Of a DNA stretch of 64,000 nt, positions 52,046-64,000 are shown piece by piece. The stretch comes from Trichoplax adhaerens. Its lineage: Eukaryota; Placozoa; Uniplacotomia; Trichoplacea; Trichoplacidae. Below the pieces are notes generated by a model. The model was not told where the DNA came from. It did not search any database and was given only the letters and a program-made list of their open reading frames with translations. The DNA lies in assembly GCF_000150275.1 (NCBI RefSeq), contig NW_002060943.1, positions 3,554,008 to 3,618,007 on the forward strand, in the 5' to 3' direction. The translations under genes were made by a program, and so were the position numbers. Each line of letters opens with the position of its first letter. The stretch's first letter is position 1.

Positions 52046-54534
52046 AAACTTGGAAGTGGAATCTTAAATTTATTGGTAGACAGGTAAATTTTATATTTCC
52101 TGATACATGGTATTTCAATCAATTGACTTACAAAATTCAGTAATTTTGATAGGTATTGGATGTTTGAGTTCTTACGTTATTTTTGGTAGTTTCAACGATT
52201 AATCGTTACCGTTTCATTTCGTATAACCTGTCGCTGACAAAATTTCGCCATTTCCTAGCTTTACTAAGCATACTGTTGAAATGAAGCATGATGATCAGGG
52301 GTGAATGTACTTGGCGTTCTATCTCTTCTAGTTTATAGAGAAGCTCTACATTGAATTAGTGATTATAATACTATACTTAGGATAAAGCGTCTAGGCAAAT
52401 ATCAGTTTATATAACACATTTTGCAGCCACAAAATGTAATGCTTTAATTCCGAACGTAAAGTAAATAAATTTTATTGCATTATGAATTTGTGATATGTAA
52501 GGGAGTAATTGCCATATTACTTTTATTGTTCCTTTGCAATACATGTATAATATTCTAATCAGCATTATAGAGTAATCGGATGTTAATAAAATGTTGTCAA
52601 ATTATGCAAAGTAAACTTGCAAATGAGTGTTCAATCATAATATTACTGCTCAGCAATGGTTAATATAATTTTAATCTGTCCAGTAGCATTATTCTTCACA
52701 TTAGGATATGTAGAACAGATATTATAATTGCCGAATTACTATCAAAGACTGTAATAAGGTTTCATCCGTGAATGCATTATTGAAAAGTAGTATTCTACAA
52801 CTATAGGATTGAAGATTTTATGTTAGAGTACGGATGACCATATCTAGTAGGGAGTTGAGTCATTAATTATTGACGCTAGAGGTAAAAAGTAGATACGTAA
52901 CTCATACATTAGGATATACTTAGTTCATCATATTTTGACTAGTAGAAATAATATATACCTAAATACTAAGTGATCATTACACCGGATTATATAAACGGAT
53001 TTCAGAAGTATGCATAGTTTTCCCCTCTCACTCTCCGTTTGGCCGTGATGGTATTACAAAAAATTCGGCTTCTACTTCATTGAAGCTGCCAACTCTACGA
53101 TAAGTATGTAAGCAGGCAACTTTTTTAGATTAATCAGTAGTTTTTCCATAAGTCTTTCTAGCCGTTGTATTCAGCTGGAGTAGAACTGTGTGCAGATTCT
53201 CTTTGGATCTAGATCGAACAAGGTTCTAATTTTTTATCAATTTTGGAATTCCGTAATCAGTTAAATCACGCATAAAAATGATGATACAGCACAATACAGT
53301 ATTACTTCTATCCCTTTTTATATCGTGTTTTCATATACTACGTTGCGGTCAATTTTAGAAATTGCAAATAAAGCCTTCATATTATCTTAATTGATCAAAA
53401 CTTTTGATAGAGTTAAGACAATTTTCAACGTAAACACTGATGTCTAGGATAGCCTGTACCAACAATGTTTCGCTACATTCACTATTCGAACGCGATACTA
53501 TAGATGCTATTCCAAAATCATTCAGATGTTTCAGATACTTGCTATTATTTTATAACAAAATAAAGAGCTGATAATACCAACATTCTAGAGTAAGTTGGTT
53601 ACAGTATTTTTAAAAACCATTAAGATGTATGATTCTGTTTTATAACAAAACGAAGAGTTGGCGAAATCAACATTCAATAGTAATTGATAGACTGTATTCT
53701 AAACGATTCATACCCAAATTTTTATTTTATTACAAAATGGGGAACTGGCTACATCAACATTTAAAAGTACGGTAGTCAGCATCTCTATGCTCAAAATGAA
53801 TAAGCAAGCCAATAAAATTGAGAACGTATTACAGACGCCTAATCTCTCATTCGATCATTTATTCTGTGTATTCTTATAAAAATGTAGAATGTAATCTTGT
53901 CTAACGGTCTACAGCAGTCGTTTAGATATTACCCAAATAAATTAAGTGATATTGATTTTTGATACCAAAAACATGACCTTTTCTAATATTGAGTACTATT
54001 CATTAATTACTTTAGGAAAATTAGTTAAGCTAGTAAACAGAAGATGAATTATAATTAACCAAGAAAAATTAATCAATCTATTAAGTAGAAAATGAAGTAT
54101 AATGATCATAGGAAGAAATAGAATACGACGGAACATAAAGATTATAGATAGCAGTAAGATGATTCCAGTTCTAGTTGATGATAGTTGAATTAGGCAACCT
54201 ACGAGCTTAGATTAAGATTAAGTATGAGTAAGAGATTCAAAATATTTACTGATAAAAAAGCTATGTAAGGAACATCTCAGTTCAAGATGTTTCTCCTAGT
54301 AAGGTATAATAATAATACTGTTGTTGTTTACAAATTAGACGGTTCCTATATAAACGGGAACATTTGAGTTAAGTGGTGTGGTAAAATGTTGTAGATGTAT
54401 CTTTGTTAATAAAAGTTTCATTTTTACAGTATTTTGCTATGTGTGTTTAACGTTAAGTAAAAGGGTATTTAATTCAGTAGCTACTTATAGACTTTTACTG
54501 TACGTTGCCTTGTCGCAGAAGTGAAATTGTGACA
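52046..54534. other. Gene-poor spacer between the two duplication copies
   Basis: No gene was seen. It includes a three-unit 88-bp tandem repeat at 53549-53765 and a two-unit repeat of about 50 bp at about 54005-54105 (ttaagctagtaaacagaaga versus tcaatctattaagtagaaaa). Confidence 0.5.
53549..53765. repeat. Tandem repeat, three units of 88 bp
   Basis: Units start ttttataacaaaataaagag (53549), ttttataacaaaacgaagag (53637) and ttttattacaaaatggggaa (53725). Each is followed by a ctgg/ttggc..a.atcaacatt block. Confidence 0.8.
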
Positions 54535-55855
54535 ATCTGGCATTCGTTTTCCAATTAAAAGGTGGAATGTTTACTACTTTCAATTTAAATTGATTTACGA
54601 GACAGAAAAGTCGAATTTGTCACACTTTTACATCACAAAAACAGGAATCGATATTAATACTTACATTCCGTGATATATTGATTTATTTCTTTTATGTCAG
54701 AGGGTAGAAAATATCTTGCAATAGAGGCTCGATTAGCGTTACTTTATAATAGCTGGAAAAATAGACTTAAAACGAAAAGCTATTGAGAAAGTTAATGGTA
54801 AGACATTTAGTAAAATAGGTTAGACTTATTGCACCATACGGTAGGGCAGTACTTATGGTCTACACAGTCTAATTCTTGTCGATGAAATATGCAAAGTAAA
54901 ATTACTTCTATACGTTGTGATATGATACAATCACTAATTTAAAATGGCCGCCTAATAACAATACTAGTTAAAATTTACCATTGCCTCCATTTATTTTCGA
55001 TTATTTATGACGACAATATCCATTAAAAATGAATTATATTTTGATATATAAATATGTACATATAAAAGACAGTACTGTAAGCTCTTCATTGGGTGGCAAT
55101 CAAATATCGTCTATAATTGTATTTTCCTAACAGATTATTTGGTAAATAAGATTCTGCAGTTTGGTAGATCGCAATCTGTCTGTTTAGATTTAAAAGTTAT
55201 TTATATTTCATTTTCGAAAATGAAAATTTATTATTCTATAGGATAGGAGAGTTTAAGAGGGTTTTGCTTGATTGTCGCTGTAAATAATTGAACTTTAGAA
55301 TATTTACATATTATTGCTCTAAGTATCATTAACAGACTTCTACGAGAGATTTAGGTAAAGTATTTCTATCTTGACACAGCAAATACCAGTTATTTCTGGA
55401 TATCTCCTGTTACAAACCGAATTTGCGAAGAGGAAAATTCAAACTAACTACTATAAGAAAATTAACACGGCGAGCTCAGCGTCAGATTTGTCTTCCCTAA
55501 CATCTACATCACCACGATTTTAAAAACTGATAAACTCTCTATCATCACGAAACTACAGTAAACTGCAAGTCTTCAGAGAAAACTGAGTCCAAAGTTAGTT
55601 AAAAAAATCAATCGATTTATAGTAAGTCTGCATAAATATTAGTTTCCAGTTCATAAATAAAATTATACAACTATGCAATTATCTATTAAAGACTTATAAA
55701 ACGCCAAAGATAAATTAATTATGTTACGGCTACTATGCAGAAGTTACTCAGTAATATATCCATAATTTTAACTTTAATAAGCATTGAGAAGAGGCGATTC
55801 TAAATTTCCGAGATGAAATGTCCTTGTAATATTTAAGGAAACAGTTTCTGAGTTA
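54535..55855. repeat. Segmental duplication, copy 2 (uninterrupted)
   Basis: Second copy of 50288-52041, about 4.25 kb downstream in direct orientation and without the solo LTR. The C-terminal half of the open frame in copy 1 is kept here with three amino-acid changes and the same stop position, but it lacks the upstream half. Confidence 0.93.
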
Positions 55856-57910
55856 TAAACGAATGGAGCCAATACCGAAATCCGAATTAATTCGCATGTT
55901 TATTGGTGCTTGTGGGATGTTTATTAAGAAAGAATTTCTATCTTATCAATATACGCAGTTAATGCCAGCCATCTCTAGTGGTATCCATAACTATAATTTT
56001 GGTGAGATCTTAGAAAAAACCAATTTCTAATTAATTTGTGAAGATGTAGTGCTATCCTTGAAAAAATTAAAGAAAGAATTTTGCATTACTAGCCAATATA
56101 CGAGTTAATACTGACGTCTGAACTTATTTGCATGCTTACTATTGCTTATGGGATATTTTAGGAGGATTTCAACCTTGCAGGTCTATACAATCAACAGTAG
56201 CTACCTCCAGTTTATTTGCATAATTATAATTTCTGATGGGATTGAGAAGGATGGTTTCTAGTTATTTTATAAAGGTAATCTGTCGTCCTTAAAGTATTTA
56301 TTACAGAAGAATTTCTGCGTTATGAGCGAATATTGTCACGTATACATGCACGTAAATGTACTCGTATATCCCTTATAATTCCTTTAAAGTATTCAAGAAA
56401 AGGCCATAAATGTATATAATCAGCTTACATAAATTCTATCGCAATACTTCTACTCATGTGCAACGCTTATAATTTCTGTGAAGGGATATGGAAAGAGTAT
56501 TTATATGAAGGATTAGAAACGAAACGTGCGTAGTATCATGTAAATAATGTGATTATTATTCTACTGCGATTGCCAAATGATATGCTTGATAATTTCTTCT
56601 ACTATTCATACTTTGTAGTTTTTCGTAGTGTTTGTCACATAAGGATTTCTACTCTGAGTGTAGTTTTCTAACACTGACAAATTCTTCTATTGATTGACGA
56701 GTATGTTCTTACTATTTTCCCATGAAATACTGCGGAGAATTTCTGGCTAACGAATACAGATACAGTAATTGGCTTACATACTTAATTATTAATTTACATA
56801 CAGTGCGGTAGTTCTGAAAGATATTCCTGTTCAATTTTTAGAATGAAATACCATCGCGTTAGCTAACCACTAACATAATGAACTCAAAAAATGCTCAGCC
56901 TATATATATACTGTATAGCTATGACTAGAAATATATACCGTAATTGTACTGTACATTAGATCTTACCAGGTATACTCACTACTCAGTTACTAATTACAAC
57001 GACGATAAGTGAAAGTTTCATACTGGCAGTTTACAAACAGTTTAATTTTGCAATCTTCTTCTTACATTATCACGCAAGCTTTAACTTAGTCAAAAATAGA
57101 AATAATCGCATTACAGTTGTTATAGGAAGGTTGTAACAGGATACCATGAAGCTTAGTGACATATACGAAATAAATTTAAATATATACCTAGATATATCTT
57201 TGATATTATATATGATATTTTGGACTATAGTATTTAAGGAAGAAGATGATAAAAATCGCTTATATGCACAGAGTAAATAACCATTAGCTGGCTTATCGCC
57301 ATCATGCACTAACAATGTAACAAGCGCATTTGGTAGCAAGCTATGGTAATATATTTAAATACGAAATGCATAAACGGCTAATACTTAAATCAGTGGTATT
57401 TACAAAGCAAAAGCATGGCTGATGTCATCCAGTGATATGCCTTAATAATACCAATCTTACAGTGCAAAATCTAATACAAAATTTGACCTTGCACATGAAA
57501 ATACTCAAAGTAGTAAATTATGCCATAGATATCTGATATCTCTAGTAATACGATTAACAATAAACAACAGTAAGTAAAAATAATCACTGCTCGAGAATAA
57601 ATGATAATGCTGGCAATAGTATGATACATTATTTTTATATATGATAGCAGCTTCTATAGCAATACTTACCTTTAATTATAAATCGAATAATTTTTAAACA
57701 TTTTCTATCATACAAGCTCGTAAATATAAACAATGATACTAATTAATTAATGAAAGGCTAAGCAAGTTGCATATTTTCTGTAACGCTGTTTCAGATACTA
57801 ATTAATTATTAAAGAGAAACGTTATTTTACATTTCATGTTATCTGATGACTAAAGAAATGTAGCGGTAGTGATTATCCAAGACTAATGGCTGAGTTCTTG
57901 GACCCAAGTT
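55856..57910. other. Gene-poor region downstream of the kinesin gene
   Basis: Contains decayed repeats of about 220 bp at 55880-56340 (gaattaattcgcatgtttat and gaacttatttgcatgcttac blocks). An 89-codon minus-strand open frame at 57070-57339 has no recognised family. The 3' untranslated region of the KIF18A-like gene should lie in the last part. Confidence 0.45.
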
Positions 57911-62583
<4,673 letters not shown>

Positions 62584-63590
62584 GACTTGAAAATTGAACT
62601 CACTAATTCTAATTGGATGAAATTGTAATCATATCACGTAGAAAGGGAGGAAAGAAAAAAAACTTGGCAAAGGATATGAATCAAGAATAACAACTTGAAC
62701 TTCAAGCTCCTGCCTAGTAATACCAGTCCGTTATAAATTCTAATCGCCAATCGCACACCGTTCAAAATCAATGATGATCACGATAACATTAAATGACAAT
62801 CAGTCAGTAGGCAAAATGAATCCAGGCTAATGATTGAAGCGATTATCAATGTCTTGAACTAGGCAAAAAATGATTATTCCTATACAAGTTGGAAAGATAA
62901 TTTTAATTTCTGAACGACTCTCGCCAACAGTACTAGTAGAAGTAGAGTCGATCAAGCTTCCCAAAGGATCAAATTGCTTGTCTGTGGTAGTCTCACTTCA
63001 ACCTTGACTCTTGATGAATCGTAATAACGTCGTGCAATGGTGCTCCAATAAAGTAATTGCTCCAAGATAGCAAGAGCGAGAGAGAGAGAGAGAGAACTAG
63101 ATGTTGTGATCATCGATGAAATCTTGTAATGTTGTTCTTTCGGCCCTTATTACTGGTTGAAAATTTGAAATTGAACTTCAACGGTTGTACTGGCATTGAT
63201 TGGATGATTTTAATCACGTGATAAAACCCAATAGGCGATGGTTGTAATTTGCCTAACGGACAGGTTGGACAAGCGTTGGAAGTTGGAATCCTTATCGAGC
63301 ATGCGTAATAGCTCCCCCCCCCCAAAAAGCTGCTCTATTTGAAATGCAAATTAAATGTGCTCTAGTGATATGGAAATCAACCAATGCCATGGATAATTGG
63401 ATATGCCGGCGTCTAGTCGAAACCCACCACTACAATGGATAATGTCGTGTCCGTATAGAACAAACTATCGATGACAGAACCAACTTTTCAAATCTACTTC
63501 ATTGCTGCGCTTTTGAAAATATTCAATATTGCATTGCTAGGTGCAACATACTGTCCTTTAAAAGACCATTATTTTTGCTAGTCATTTGAC
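62584..63590. other. Upstream region of the KIF18A-like gene
   Basis: No gene was recognised. It holds a (GA)n microsatellite at 63078-63095 and a run of ten C at 63314-63323. The minus-strand promoter of the kinesin gene must lie in its first part. No TATA box was evident. Confidence 0.45.
63078..63095. repeat. (GA)n microsatellite
   Basis: Nine consecutive GA units in the 5' flank of the kinesin gene. GA tracts can bind GAGA-type factors, but no role is shown here. Confidence 0.85.
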
Positions 63591-63745
63591 CTATACGGTA
63601 CATCTGTATCGAACATTGTACTGTCTATTCGTTCGTCTAACTCTACAGTACATTCCTTACAGAGTTACAGTACAGTACTGTCCATTCGTCCCCTAGCCAT
63701 GTACTGTACAGTACTGTACTGTACTGTACACTACTGTACTGTAGC
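63590..63745. repeat. Second cluster of TACTGTAC self-complementary words
   Basis: Contains tacagtacagtactgt and tgtactgtacagtactgtac strings identical in type to the large block at 28136-29424. It lies about 1 kb upstream of the KIF18A-like start and directly beside the kinesin-derived fragment. Confidence 0.88.
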
Positions 63746-63783
63746 CCTGTATTGTTCTCGTAGAGTACTTCCTATTACGTCAT

Positions 63784-63913
63784 TTTTGCGGATCTTCTCG
63801 AATAGCTACCGAAAGGGACTAAAAGATCTTGTATATATACATTCATCATAAGCCTGTTCAGGGTAGATGTAGAGAAAAATCTGTGCATAAGTTGATTGCT
63901 ATAGGTATGGCAT
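63784..63913 (-). pseudogene. Truncated copy of kinesin intron 1/exon 2
   Basis: The segment matches 61579-61689 plus adjoining intron of the KIF18A-like gene in the same orientation: cggatcttct, gggactaaaagatcttgtat, cctgttcagggtag and tgtgcataagttgattgcta all recur. It retains the acceptor AG and part of exon 2. An internal loss of about 15 bp breaks the frame, and the fragment stops before the rest of the motor, so it cannot encode a kinesin. Because intron sequence is included, it arose by DNA-level duplication rather than retroposition. Confidence 0.88.
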
Positions 63914-64000
63914 CAATGATTGCGAATGCTTGTACTAGACTGCGAATGAGGATTATTGTGCTGATCATTTTAATTGTAGCCCGGCCTTGTTCGAGTAACT
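63914..64000. other. Window edge, no feature seen
   Basis: Short terminal stretch. Nothing recognisable. Confidence 0.4.

Noticed and set aside
57070-57339. 89-codon minus-strand open frame downstream of the kinesin gene
   Set aside because: No family, no splice partners, AT-rich second half; the faint resemblance to the frame at 42711-42920 (a GYLL string) is too short to mean anything.

Overview
This is a eukaryotic, animal-type genomic window: very AT-rich, with spliced genes (GT..AG introns mostly of about 50 bp to 1 kb) set in long gene-poor stretches. Gene content is metazoan: an ionotropic glutamate receptor, a class-A-like GPCR, and clear orthologues of ZNF143/ZNF76, FNBP4 and KIF18A, plus a multi-CAP-domain gene. 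Compact introns, high AT and early-animal-like versions of these genes suggest a placozoan (Trichoplax/Hoilungia type). That assignment is an inference; another early-branching animal is possible. All exon models were built by hand from splice signals and reading-frame continuity and have not been tested against transcripts.

Layout: 1-10.5 kb holds no convincing gene, only AT-rich DNA made largely of old, diverged local tandem repeats (90-135 bp units). At 10.57-11.71 kb (+) lies an intronless GPCR. At 15.71-22.69 kb (+) a 13-exon iGluR encodes about 986 aa with complete amino-terminal, ligand-binding and pore parts but altered ligand-contact residues. At 24.10-27.84 kb (-) a 12-exon FNBP4-like gene encodes about 448 aa. 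Between it and the divergent ZNF143-like gene (31.99-35.18 kb, +, 10 exons, about 681 aa, nine zinc fingers) sits a block dense in self-complementary TACTGTACAGTA words. At 36.43-42.29 kb (-) four CAP-domain exons and several tiny basic linker exons, all joined in phase 1, read as a single gene for a tetra-CAP protein of about 747 aa.

The 42.3-57.9 kb stretch is gene-poor. It has more tandem repeats and a recent 1.3-kb segmental duplication (50.29-52.04 and 54.54-55.85 kb). One copy carries a 416-bp solo-LTR-like insertion with a 5-bp target duplication and the other shows the empty site. At 57.91-62.58 kb (-) a 14-exon KIF18A-like kinesin-8 gene encodes about 965 aa. Upstream of it lie a second TACTGTAC cluster and a truncated copy of the kinesin intron 1/exon 2 junction.

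The genes do not form a pathway. Two encode neural/sensory-type receptors (GPCR, iGluR), two are nuclear or housekeeping (ZNF143-like, FNBP4-like), one is mitotic (KIF18A-like), and the CAP protein's role is unknown. No tRNA, rRNA, CRISPR array or autonomous transposon was recognised.
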